From DASQDT01 sp036380435 (GTDB taxonomy: Bacteria; Acidobacteriota; Blastocatellia; Pyrinomonadales; Pyrinomonadaceae), in NCBI GenBank assembly GCA_036380435.1, contig DASVES010000202.1:1-15770 (forward strand): a stretch of DNA of 15,770 nucleotides, in the 5' to 3' direction. Under the pieces are notes generated by a model that did no database searches, was not told the origin of the DNA, and saw only the letters and a list, made by a program, of their open reading frames with translations. The first letter of the stretch is position 1, and each line of letters starts with the position of its first letter. Below are positions 6,036-15,720 of this stretch, one piece after another. Both the position numbers and the translations under genes were made by a program.

Positions 6036-6476
6036 TCACCCCTTCGCCAGTTCCCTCACGAACTCCCCGAACCGCATCATGTCATCCGGGTCCATCTCCA
6101 TGATGTGCGCGCCGACGAGATAGCCGCGCTCGCCGCCCTCCTCGTCGCCGAGTCGTTCGTAGCGCATGGGGACGGCGCGCAGTTGGACGGCGCCGGTGGG
6201 CAGTTCGAGCGTGATCTGGACGGGGCGGCCCTCGCCCATCAGGTAGCGGTCGCCGATGCGGATGGCGGGCAGGACGAGGCTGATGCCGGTGGCGCTCAGG
6301 TCGCGCGTGTGGCCGCTGAGTATGGGCGCCGGCCGGCCGGCGTGGTGGCGCGCGTTGCCGGCCGAAGAGACGTGCGAGACGGTGGCCGGCAGGTGCGCCG
6401 GGTAGCGCGGTGCGTGCCGGCGGTCGCTGACGAACCGGCGCAGGTGGTTGACGAGTGTGCGGAGACGTTCGGGCAT
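6036..6476 (-). CDS. PilZ domain protein, probable c-di-GMP receptor
   Basis: This is a 146-residue stand-alone PilZ domain. Both parts of the c-di-GMP binding signature are present: the arginine switch R19-R20-x-x-x-R24 (DRRHAPRY) and D59-L-S61-A-T-G64 at the start of the beta barrel. The loop between them is longer than usual, and the stretch before the second motif (NARHHAGRPAPILSGHTR) is basic. No effector domain is fused, so it would act by binding a partner. ATG at 6476 is preceded by GAGG at suitable distance. It probably senses the messenger that the HD-GYP enzyme at the left end of the window degrades, although they are 5 kb apart and not in one operon. Confidence 0.92.
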   Translation of the reverse strand: MPERLRTLVNHLRRFVSDRRHAPRYPAHLPATVSHVSSAGNARHHAGRPAPILSGHTRDLSATGISLVLPAIRIGDRYLMGEGRPVQITLELPTGAVQLRAVPMRYERLGDEEGGERGYLVGAHIMEMDPDDMMRFGEFVRELAKG

Positions 6477-6714
6477 TGCCTCGGTCAGCCTCGCGTGACG
6501 CCTCGCTGGGGAGACGCCGTCGGGAGCAAGAATGGACGGGGCAAATCTTCGCGAGCGCCCCTGCCGCGCTCCTGGCTCGCGGCCCGACGCGGGACGGGCG
6601 CCCGCGCGGAGCGTGTGGGGGTTGTCGGCTAACGTGTCGGCTTACGACGGACGCGGGGACGGCCTTCATTCTACGAGCGGGGGCGCGGCGGCGCAATCCC
6701 GCGGCACTGACGGC
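6477..6714. other. Intergenic region without recognisable feature
   Basis: These 238 GC-rich bases lie between the PilZ gene and the 3' end of the next minus-strand gene. I see no gene, strong hairpin with T-run or repeat. It should contain the promoter of the PilZ gene, but no convincing boxes stand out. Confidence 0.5.
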
Positions 6715-7557
6715 TCAGTTTCCCTTGAGGGGCTTGCCGCCTTTGTCGTCCTTCTTAAGCCCCGACGGGTCGATGTAGAAGGAGAGGCGACCCGTCCGGC
6801 CGTAGCGCGCCGGCTCGGCCCCGCCCGTGTAGCTCTTGCCGCCCGGCGCGGTCTCGACGTGGAAGTGGTAGCCGGTCGATGCGGTGGAGAGCACGTCGGC
6901 GGGGATAAGGGCGGAGCGCACGAGCTGTTGGAGGTTGCCGAAGAGGCCGCCGTTTTGCGCGCTGTAGATAATCTGCGCCGTCGAGATGCGCCGCAGCATG
7001 TTCTCGGCGTCGTCCTGATGGGCCGCCATGCGCGCCTCGAAGAAATATTTCTTGCCCTGCTTCTTGACGAGCTTCTGTCCCTCGCGGTCTCCGAAGAGCC
7101 ACGCGCCGCGCTCGCGGATGAGGGGCAGTGGCACGACCTGCGGGGCTTCGTCCGTGCCGAGTTTCATAAAGACGGTCGCGTCGTCGCCGCTCATCTGCTC
7201 GCCGGTGAGGGCCACCTGCTCGGGCACCTCGCCCGCCTGTCGCTCGAAGTCCGGCTTCAAGTCCTCGTACTCCGCCGCGCTCAGCCCTTCGAGCGCCGGT
7301 GCGAAGATGGAGAGCGCGAACGCCTCGCGGAACCGGCGCTCGCGCATCAGCCGGTAGAACTCCTGCACCGCGAAGGACGGCGAGCCGGGAGCCGCCTTCT
7401 GCTGCGGCGGCGGCGGCGCGGCGGGGGCCGCCGGCTGCTGCGCGACAGTCCTCATTCCGAGACCGGGCGCGGCCCACGACGCGAGACAAAGCACGAGGGC
7501 GAGGGTCGGCGGAGGCAAAGACGGAAGTGTGCGAGAGCGTGGGTGGCGTGTCTTCAT
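6715..7557 (-). CDS. Exported protein: NTF2/DUF4878-like domain plus pilin-like C-terminal domain
   Basis: This 280-residue protein has a long basic N-terminus and hydrophobic signal segment (about 1-40), then a Pro/Ala/Gln-rich linker (42-58). Residues about 62-165 look like an NTF2-like or DUF4878-type fold, with an opening helix FAVQEFYRLMRERRFREAFAL and repeated beta strands ending in RGAWLFGDREG. Residues about 180-266 resemble the soluble head of type II pseudopilins and acidobacterial type IV pilin-like proteins: an alpha helix A-E-N-M-L-R-R-I-S-T-A-Q-I-I-Y-S, then G-L-F-G-N-L, then G-Y-H-F-H-V-E, and a terminal F-Y-I-D-P-S-G. The hydrophobic methylated N-terminal pilin helix is absent. 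Function unknown; it is probably periplasmic. A weak AAGGA ribosome site lies about 12 bases before the ATG. Domain calls are from pattern memory. Confidence 0.8.
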   Translation of the reverse strand: MKTRHPRSRTLPSLPPPTLALVLCLASWAAPGLGMRTVAQQPAAPAAPPPPQQKAAPGSPSFAVQEFYRLMRERRFREAFALSIFAPALEGLSAAEYEDLKPDFERQAGEVPEQVALTGEQMSGDDATVFMKLGTDEAPQVVPLPLIRERGAWLFGDREGQKLVKKQGKKYFFEARMAAHQDDAENMLRRISTAQIIYSAQNGGLFGNLQQLVRSALIPADVLSTASTGYHFHVETAPGGKSYTGGAEPARYGRTGRLSFYIDPSGLKKDDKGGKPLKGN

Positions 7558-7640
7558 CTGTGGTTCGTTTCCTTCGGCGCCGGCTGAAGTGGGGAAAGCG
7601 ACGCGCTTTCGATATTACATGAGCCGCGCCCCGGGGGAGA

Positions 7641-7775
7641 AGGCAAAAGGTAAAAGGCAAAAGGCAAAAGTTATAAAGGCTGCACCGGAGGCGTTCATCA
7701 GCCGCCGCTCCACGGCGCGCTGACGGCTGCGACCCTGCCTCTTCACTTTTGCCTTTGGCCTTTTTACTTTTGCCT
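7641..7775. repeat. Inverted repeat of AGGCAAA heptamers
   Basis: Four tandem 7-base units near AGGCAAA occupy 7641-7668. Four units of the reverse complement (TTTGCCT and variants) occupy 7748-7775. The spacer is about 80 bases. The right arm ends five bases from the stop codon of the gene at 7781-9757. This is the same arrangement as the ACTGACN dyad but of unrelated sequence. It could fold into an imperfect stem. Confidence 0.92.
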
Positions 7776-7780
7776 TCCCA

Positions 7781-9757
7781 TTACGGTTCCGGCGCGGCGG
7801 CCTCGACGGTCTTCGTCTCGCCGGCGCGCAGGGAGACGCGCGTGGCCCCGGCCGCACGCTTCCTGACTTCCTCCTCGAAGCCGCCCACGAGCGACGACGG
7901 CGTCAGCACAACGACGACGGCGTAGTCGCCCGGCGCGGCCTTGATCTCGCAGGAGTCGCCGGCGCGCGTCGAGCAGTGGAACTGTTGTGCGTCGTGGGCC
8001 GACCAGCGGGCCGCGTCGGCGCTCACGAGTAGCACGTGGACGCCGACGCCCGCCGTCTTCTCCGAGGCCGCACGGACGTTCACCTTGAGGGTCGCCCCGT
8101 CGGAAGTGTAGACCATGCTCACGCCCTCGACCGCCGCGCCCTCCGCGATGTCGAGCGGCTCGCGCATCAGGTCTTTGCCGCGCCACGTGATCGACTTGAG
8201 GTGGAAGGTGTTGCCGTCGCGGTCGTAGAAGCTCGCGTGGAGGTGGTACTTCCCCGGCCCCATGCCGTCGAGCGTGAACCGGCCCTTGTAGGCGCTCGCG
8301 CTCGCGCTCGCCGTCGCCTCGACCGCGCCCGAGAGGCCCTTCCCGACCCGCGTCGTGTGGACATGTACGTAATCGGGGAGCGGCCGGCTGCCCTCGAAGC
8401 TGATCGTCCCGGAGACGCGCCCGCCCTCGCCCAGTTCGATTGCCAGCTCGGACACGTCGCCGCCCGCGACCTCGACTTCGACGCGCGCGGGCGCGTACTT
8501 CTTCACGCGCCGCGGCGGGTCGTTGACGATGGCCGTGTTCAAGTTCCCGACCGTTATGTTCGTATTCATCTCCATGACCGTCACGTTCGCGTTGCTGATG
8601 CCCGCTGTCCCGTCCGGGGGAAAGAGCTGCGGTGTCGGCTCGTAGGCGTCGGGCGGCTTGACGAAGATCGTGTACGACCCGTCGGGGATGTCCTTCAGAA
8701 CCCAGCGGCCTTCCTCGTCCGTCTGCGCCCCGTTCTCGAAGACCTCGTCGAGCGACGCGAGTTCGAATGCACCCTGCGCCGCGTCTGGCCGCCGGGGGAA
8801 GATCGCCACCATGGCCCGCGCCACGGGGCGGCGGTCGCCACGGCCGCGGACGACGCCGGCCACGGTGCGCGAATCGCGCTCCGCCACCGTGATGTCAACG
8901 TCCTCGCGCTCGTCGCCGGCCCCGACCTTGATGACCGTCGCGGCCTTCTCCGTCGTCGCCGACGGGTGGAAGGTCATGTAGAGCGACTGGCCGAAGAGGC
9001 CGCCCACCTCGGCCACCCCCTGCATGAAGAAGGCCGAGCGCCCCTCCCCTGCTTCGTTGTGCTGCGCCGACTCGGAGACGGCGACGACGTATTCGCCGGG
9101 CGGCATACCCGCGATGCGGAAGCGGCCGCGGTCGTCCGTCTTCGAGCCGATGCTGAAACCCGTCAGCGTCTTCGCGAAGCGTCCTCCGGTCTTTCGCATG
9201 AGGTGGACGGTGAGGCCGACGGCCGGCTCGCCGTCGGAGTAGGTGACGCGCCCGCCGAGGGCCGCGCCGCGGCGCGCGCGCACCGTCACCTCCTTGTCGG
9301 CCTTGCCCGTCGTCTCGAACACGTCGAAGTTTTTGACGATCTCGTCGAAGTTGAGGAAGTCGGAGCGCACACTTTCGAGCGCGGCGAAACTGATGGGGGA
9401 GATGACGCCGGCCACGTCCACCGCGGCGATGTAGCGGCCAGCGCTCACCCCCTTGATGCGGAACTCGCCGCGCGCATCCGTCAGCCCCATCAACTGCTCC
9501 GGCCCGCGCCCGTCGGGACTGAGCAGCATGATGCGCGCGCGGCGGACGGGGCGGTTCGTGCCCTCGTAGACGACGCGGCCGTAGACAGCCGCCTTCGGCG
9601 TCTTGTCGCGTCGTCCCTCCTGCTGCGCCGCGCCCGCTTGCGCGTGCGCCGGCGGCGATTCGATGCCCCACGCCGCGAGACACACGCATGCGAGGGAGGC
9701 GAGGGCGAGCGCGACGAAGAGCCTGTCGGAGACGGCGCGCAAAAGTTTGGTCTTCAT
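7781..9757 (-). CDS. Exported multi-domain protein with carboxypeptidase-regulatory-like repeats
   Basis: This is a 658-residue secreted or surface protein. It has a signal peptide (about 1-40, ending PPAHAQA) and then several prealbumin-like beta-sandwich domains of the carboxypeptidase regulatory-like kind. Clear copies lie at about 57-115 (VYGRVVYEG...DARGEFRIKGVSAGRY), 165-228 (GGRVTYSDG...DDRGRFRIAGMPPGEY), 298-368 (VAGVVRG...DEEGRWVLKDIPDGSY) and 445-510 (VSGTISFEG...YKGRFTLDGMGPGKY). Each ends with the typical G-x-F-x-x-x-x-x-x-x-G-x-Y. A fifth, weaker beta domain (about 555-650) carries two Cys, C595 and C603, that could form a disulfide. An Asn-rich strand at 388-412 is unlike the rest. 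Such proteins are abundant in Acidobacteriota and are thought to bind sugar or anchor surface assemblies, but their role is unknown. The start at 9757 is preferred over the open frame further up because it begins directly before the signal peptide. Confidence 0.88.
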   Translation of the reverse strand: MKTKLLRAVSDRLFVALALASLACVCLAAWGIESPPAHAQAGAAQQEGRRDKTPKAAVYGRVVYEGTNRPVRRARIMLLSPDGRGPEQLMGLTDARGEFRIKGVSAGRYIAAVDVAGVISPISFAALESVRSDFLNFDEIVKNFDVFETTGKADKEVTVRARRGAALGGRVTYSDGEPAVGLTVHLMRKTGGRFAKTLTGFSIGSKTDDRGRFRIAGMPPGEYVVAVSESAQHNEAGEGRSAFFMQGVAEVGGLFGQSLYMTFHPSATTEKAATVIKVGAGDEREDVDITVAERDSRTVAGVVRGRGDRRPVARAMVAIFPRRPDAAQGAFELASLDEVFENGAQTDEEGRWVLKDIPDGSYTIFVKPPDAYEPTPQLFPPDGTAGISNANVTVMEMNTNITVGNLNTAIVNDPPRRVKKYAPARVEVEVAGGDVSELAIELGEGGRVSGTISFEGSRPLPDYVHVHTTRVGKGLSGAVEATASASASAYKGRFTLDGMGPGKYHLHASFYDRDGNTFHLKSITWRGKDLMREPLDIAEGAAVEGVSMVYTSDGATLKVNVRAASEKTAGVGVHVLLVSADAARWSAHDAQQFHCSTRAGDSCEIKAAPGDYAVVVVLTPSSLVGGFEEEVRKRAAGATRVSLRAGETKTVEAAAPEP

Positions 9758-9804
9758 GTGTTCGACTCGGCGGACTTCTGAAGGGCTGTCCGCGAAAGCG
9801 AAAA

Positions 9805-9845
9805 GGTTAGCCGTGAGTGCTCTCGGGCGGCGCTCACGGCTAACC
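9805..9845 (-). terminator. Intrinsic terminator of the OPT transporter gene
   Basis: A 16-bp stem pairs 9805-9820 with 9830-9845 (one G-U pair), with a nine-base loop. Read on the minus strand it is followed by CCTTTTCGC, a short T-run. It lies 41 bases past the transporter stop codon and ahead of the start at 9757, so it should separate the two minus-strand genes. Confidence 0.75.
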
Positions 9846-9885
9846 ATCTAATCAACACTTCGGCCAGCGCCGCGCGTCGGCCCCT

Positions 9886-12255
<2,370 letters not shown>

Positions 12256-12328
12256 CAGGTCAGACCTCCGACTATCGTTTATTCTCGCCTGCGTTGGAAG
12301 AGACTGTTACGGGGAAAAACTGCCGCCT

Positions 12329-12358
12329 ACTTTACACGCGCTCCGCGCGCGGAATCAA
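12329..12358 (-). promoter_or_regulatory. Putative promoter of the OPT gene
   Basis: On the minus strand TTGATT (12358-12353) and TAAAGT (12334-12329) are 18 bases apart. This predicts a leader of about 65 bases before the ATG at 12255. Both boxes match the sigma70 consensus at four of six positions. Confidence 0.4.
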
Positions 12359-12393
12359 GCCCCTTTTGGGCGCGGCGGCCCCGCCCCCGCTCG

Positions 12394-12404
12394 TGTGATA
12401 CACT
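12394..12404 (+). promoter_or_regulatory. Possible extended -10 promoter of the peptidase gene
   Basis: TGATACACT at 12396-12404 reads as TGn followed by TACACT (4 of 6 to TATAAT), with no -35 box upstream. Transcription would start near 12411, before the small frame at 12425. Confidence 0.3.
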
Positions 12405-12424
12405 GCGCGCTCGCCGGCTCTTCC

Positions 12425-12454
12425 ATGAATCCACTCTTCTTCGGAGACTGCTGA
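12425..12454 (+). CDS. Possible 9-codon upstream leader frame overlapping the peptidase start
   Basis: ATG at 12425 opens a nine-codon frame (MNPLFFGDC) whose TGA (12452-12454) overlaps the peptidase ATG (12454-12456) as TGATG. It also contains the GGAG ribosome site of the peptidase. Such an arrangement can couple translation of the two. It has no clear ribosome site of its own, so chance is possible. Confidence 0.25.
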   Translation: MNPLFFGDC

Positions 12455-14907
12455 TGTTCGCACGCGCTCTCGCCCCCGCGCTCGCCTCCGCGCTCGCCCT
12501 CTCTTCGACACTCTCTTTACAGGCACGTACACAACGCTCCTCCGCGGGCGAGGCGGCCCGCGCTCGCTCCACGGCGCAGGGCGGGGCGCGCGTCCGCGCG
12601 GCGGCGGCCGTGCCCGCGCCCGAGTCCGTGCTCGGCTTCCGCCCCGGCGACGACCGCAAGCTCGCTGCTTGGGCGCAGGTGGTCGAATACTTCCGACGCC
12701 TCGACGCGGCCAGCCCGCGCGTCCGCTTCGAGGAGCTGGGCAAGACGACGCTCGGCGCGCCCTTCGTCGTCGCCACGATCAGCGCCCCCGAGAACCTCGC
12801 GCGGCTCTCGGAGTACAAAGACATCCAGCGCCGCCTCGCCGACCCGCGTCTGCTCGGGCGGCGGCCCGACGGCCGCGCCGCGTCGCTCGTCGCACGCGGC
12901 AAAGCGGTCGTCCTCATCACCTGCGGCGTCCACTCGACGGAAGTCGGCTCCTACCTCTCTTCCATGCTCATCGCGCACCGCCTCGCCTCCTCCGACGACG
13001 CCGAGGTGCGCGAGATTCTGCTCAACACCATCGTCCTGCTCGTGCCGTCTTTGAACCCCGACGGCGTGGACATCGTCAAACGCTGGTACGACCGCACGCT
13101 TGGCACGCCCCACGAGGGAACCTCCCCGCCCGAGCTTTATCACCCTTACGTCGGCCACGACAACAACCGCGACTGGTACGCCTTCACGCAAGCAGAGACC
13201 CGTCTCACCGTCGATAAGATTCACAACGTCTGGCGCCCGCAGATCGTCCACGACATTCACCAGATGGGTTCGACCGGCGCGCGCATCTTCCTGCCGCCCT
13301 ACATGCAGCCCGTCGAGCCGAACGTGCCGGTGCCGGTCGTCGAGGCTTACACGGAACTCGGCCGCGCGGTCGCCGCTGGCTTACGCGCCAAAGGCATGAA
13401 GGGCGTCGTCACCGACGCCATCTACGACGCCTGGACTCCGGCGCGCGCCTACTCCCACTACCACGGCGGTGCGCGCATCCTCTCCGAGACCGCCTCCGCA
13501 CGCATCGCCACGCCGACGACCGTGAAGCCCGAACAGCTTCGCGCCGGCTCCGACGACGGCTACGACCCGCGCAAGGAGTCAGCGAACTTCCCCGACCCGT
13601 GGCCCGGCGGCGACTGGTCTCTGCGAGACATTACCGGCTACATGACGAGCGCCGCCTTCGAGTTGATGAAACACGCGGCGCAGAACCGCGAGCATTGGCT
13701 GCGGCGCTTCTACGAAGTCGGCCGCGAGGCCGTGCGCCCGCGCCGGCGCGGCGAGCTTGTCGGGTACAAGATTCTGGGCGGCCCGAACACCAACGCCCTG
13801 ATTGAAATCCTGGATCGCGGCGGCCTGGAGGTTCGCAACGTCCCCGTCAAGACGCCGCGGAGGGGCCGCGGCCGTCGCTCGGCGATGGACGAATTGGGGC
13901 CAGACCTCTTCGTCCCCCTCGCCCAGCCCTACGGCGGCTTCGCCAAGGCGCTCCTCGAAAAACAGAACTACCCCAACCTGCGCGACCCGGCCGGCAACCC
14001 CATCCAACCCTACGACGTGACGGCGCACACGCTGCCGCTTCTGATGGGCGTCGAAGTCGAGCCGGTCTATGAGCCGATACGCACCGTCGCGTTGCCGACC
14101 GTCCGCGTCGGCAGCGCCGAGCGCGATGGCGTCTCATTCGTCATGCCTCCCGCCGAGCCGGCCCGACCGCAAGCGCAGGCACGCGTCGGGCTTTACAAAT
14201 CGCACGTCGCATCGATGGACGAGGGCTGGACGCGCTGGGTGCTGGAGCAGGAGGGCTTCAAGTATCGCTCGCTGCTCGACGCGGAGGCGCGCGCCGGTTC
14301 CTTGCGCGCGAAGTACGACGCAATCGTCCTCCCCGACCAGTCGGCGCGCGCCATCTTCGAGGGACACCGGAAGGGCACGATGCCCGACGAGTTGACGGGC
14401 GGACTTGGCGAGGAGGGCGTCCGTGCGCTGCGCGAGTTCGTCGAGCGGGGTGGGACGCTCGTCTGTCTGAACAGCGCGTCGAATTTCGCCATCGAGCACT
14501 TGAAGCTGCCGGTGCGCAACGCGCTCGCGGGCCTTCGCCGCACGGACTTCTTCGTGCCCGGCTCGATTCTGCGAATCGTGCTCGACAAGTCGCACCCAAT
14601 CACGGAAGACATGCCGCAGGAGTCGGTCGCGTGGTTCGAGGACTCGCCGGCCTTCGAGATCGCGGGCGACCCGGCCGCGCTGCCCCGCGTAAAAATCGTG
14701 GCGCGCTACCCGCAGAGCGGGAACCCTCTGCTCTCGGGCTGGCTCCTCGGCGAGCAGCATCTGCGCGGGCGCGCGGCGCTCGTCGAGGTCGGCATGGGTG
14801 AGGGGCGCGTGATACTTTTCGGCTTCCGCCCGCAGTACCGCGCGCAGTCGCTCGCCACTTATCCGCTGCTCTTCAACGCCATCGCGCACGGGGGTTCACG
14901 GCCGTAG
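12454..14907 (+). CDS. Exported M14-family metallopeptidase with GATase1-like C-terminal domain
   Basis: This 817-residue protein has a signal peptide (about 1-25). Residues about 55-380 form a zinc carboxypeptidase (M14-like) domain. The zinc ligands are H160 and E163 (GVHSTEVGS) and H269 (HDIHQMG), and the catalytic glutamate is E345 (RILSETAS), so the site looks complete. Other family marks are SLNPDGVD and the GHDNNRDWY segment. Residues about 577-810 resemble a class I glutamine-amidotransferase/DJ-1 fold: V-G-L-Y-K-S, Y-D-A-I-V-L-P-D, an F-V-E-R-G-G-T-L-V-C-L-N strand in place of a nucleophile elbow, and G-E-G-R-V-I-L-F-G near the end. The latter lacks an obvious Cys-His pair and is probably not a glutaminase. 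The start at 12454 is preceded by GGAG seven bases upstream and begins the signal peptide; the frame is open further upstream, but that part lies across the divergent OPT gene. Confidence 0.93.
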   Translation: MFARALAPALASALALSSTLSLQARTQRSSAGEAARARSTAQGGARVRAAAAVPAPESVLGFRPGDDRKLAAWAQVVEYFRRLDAASPRVRFEELGKTTLGAPFVVATISAPENLARLSEYKDIQRRLADPRLLGRRPDGRAASLVARGKAVVLITCGVHSTEVGSYLSSMLIAHRLASSDDAEVREILLNTIVLLVPSLNPDGVDIVKRWYDRTLGTPHEGTSPPELYHPYVGHDNNRDWYAFTQAETRLTVDKIHNVWRPQIVHDIHQMGSTGARIFLPPYMQPVEPNVPVPVVEAYTELGRAVAAGLRAKGMKGVVTDAIYDAWTPARAYSHYHGGARILSETASARIATPTTVKPEQLRAGSDDGYDPRKESANFPDPWPGGDWSLRDITGYMTSAAFELMKHAAQNREHWLRRFYEVGREAVRPRRRGELVGYKILGGPNTNALIEILDRGGLEVRNVPVKTPRRGRGRRSAMDELGPDLFVPLAQPYGGFAKALLEKQNYPNLRDPAGNPIQPYDVTAHTLPLLMGVEVEPVYEPIRTVALPTVRVGSAERDGVSFVMPPAEPARPQAQARVGLYKSHVASMDEGWTRWVLEQEGFKYRSLLDAEARAGSLRAKYDAIVLPDQSARAIFEGHRKGTMPDELTGGLGEEGVRALREFVERGGTLVCLNSASNFAIEHLKLPVRNALAGLRRTDFFVPGSILRIVLDKSHPITEDMPQESVAWFEDSPAFEIAGDPAALPRVKIVARYPQSGNPLLSGWLLGEQHLRGRAALVEVGMGEGRVILFGFRPQYRAQSLATYPLLFNAIAHGGSRP

Positions 14908-14926
14908 AGTGGGGCGGCCCCGCAGG

Positions 14927-14956
14927 GCGCGAGAAAAGGACACGCGTTTCTCGCGC
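14927..14956. other. Stem-loop downstream of the peptidase gene
   Basis: GCGCGAGAAA at 14927-14936 is exactly complementary to 14947-14956, with a ten-base loop. It lies 19 bases after the peptidase stop. No T-run follows, so it is at best a weak terminator or an mRNA-end stabiliser. Confidence 0.5.
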
Positions 14957-15006
14957 GCGCAGCCCGTCGCGGCCCCCAGCATTCCTGACCGAGTGAGGAG
15001 AACGAG

Positions 15007-15720
15007 ATGAAACGTAGAACGATCACTCTCCCGGCGCTCGCCTTCGCGGCCCTGGCGCTCCTGCCGCTAACAGTGGCCGCGCAGCAGCCGGCGGCGCAGA
15101 GACAGTCCGTTGACCTCGGGGCGTTCACCAAAGAGATCATGCTCCTGCGCTTCGACGGCACACAGCAGCACCTCGTGATGTGGCTGCCTTACGAGTTCTT
15201 CGTCGCCGCGGGCACGGCCGACGGCACGATGACGAGGGAGTCGATGGAGAAGGAGTTGGGGTTTCTCAAGTCGTACCTCACGCTCTTCGTGATGAGCAGC
15301 ATCGAGCGCCCCGACGGCGCCAGCGTGTACGCGAGCGATGCCGAGGCGCGTAAGCGCGCGGGGCTAAAGCTGGCGGACGGGACGGAGGTGCGCCCGCTCG
15401 ACGTGGCGCCGCCGAAGCTCACGGCCATCGTCGCCGCGATGAAGGCGCTCATGGCGCAGCAGGGAGGCGCCGACCGGGAGAACATGCACGTCCTCGTCTT
15501 CCCCGCCGCGACGAGCGCGGGCAAGACGGTCGTGGACGTGACGCGCAGGGATAGTCTCACCCTTTTGCTCAAGGCCGACGCCCGGTTCCGCGAAGCGACC
15601 TTCACCTGGCGCACTCCCTTCGACGCGCTGACGGCCGTCCCCGACTGCCCGCGCTGCAAGGCCGGCGTCTCCGCCAAGTGGACTTACTGCCCCTACTGCG
15701 GCCAGAAGCTCCCGCAGTGA
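15007..15720 (+). CDS. Exported protein of unknown function with C-terminal zinc ribbon
   Basis: This 237-residue protein has a clear N-terminal signal peptide (MKRRTITLPALAFAALALLPLTVAAQQ). I do not recognise the middle domain (about 35-205). It has alternating helices and strands, including HLVMWLPYEFFVAAG near 58-72 and a V-D-V-T-R-R-D-S-L-T-L-L-L strand pair. The C-terminus carries two CxxC pairs, C214-P-R-C217 and C228-P-Y-C231, a classic rubredoxin-like zinc ribbon of the kind usually seen in cytosolic proteins. A zinc ribbon on an exported protein is unusual. The start at 15007 has a strong GAGGAG ribosome site six bases upstream. It lies 99 bases after the peptidase stop on the same strand and may be co-transcribed. 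Confidence 0.85.
   Translation: MKRRTITLPALAFAALALLPLTVAAQQPAAQRQSVDLGAFTKEIMLLRFDGTQQHLVMWLPYEFFVAAGTADGTMTRESMEKELGFLKSYLTLFVMSSIERPDGASVYASDAEARKRAGLKLADGTEVRPLDVAPPKLTAIVAAMKALMAQQGGADRENMHVLVFPAATSAGKTVVDVTRRDSLTLLLKADARFREATFTWRTPFDALTAVPDCPRCKAGVSAKWTYCPYCGQKLPQ

Noticed and set aside
6532..7587. Plus-strand open frame of 351 codons
   Set aside because: Antisense to the exported NTF2/pilin-like gene, low-quality sequence.
8036..9781. Plus-strand open frame of 581 codons
   Set aside because: Opposite the carboxypeptidase-regulatory-like gene, which has a signal peptide and clear repeats. The plus-strand product is Arg/Asp/His-rich with no domain.
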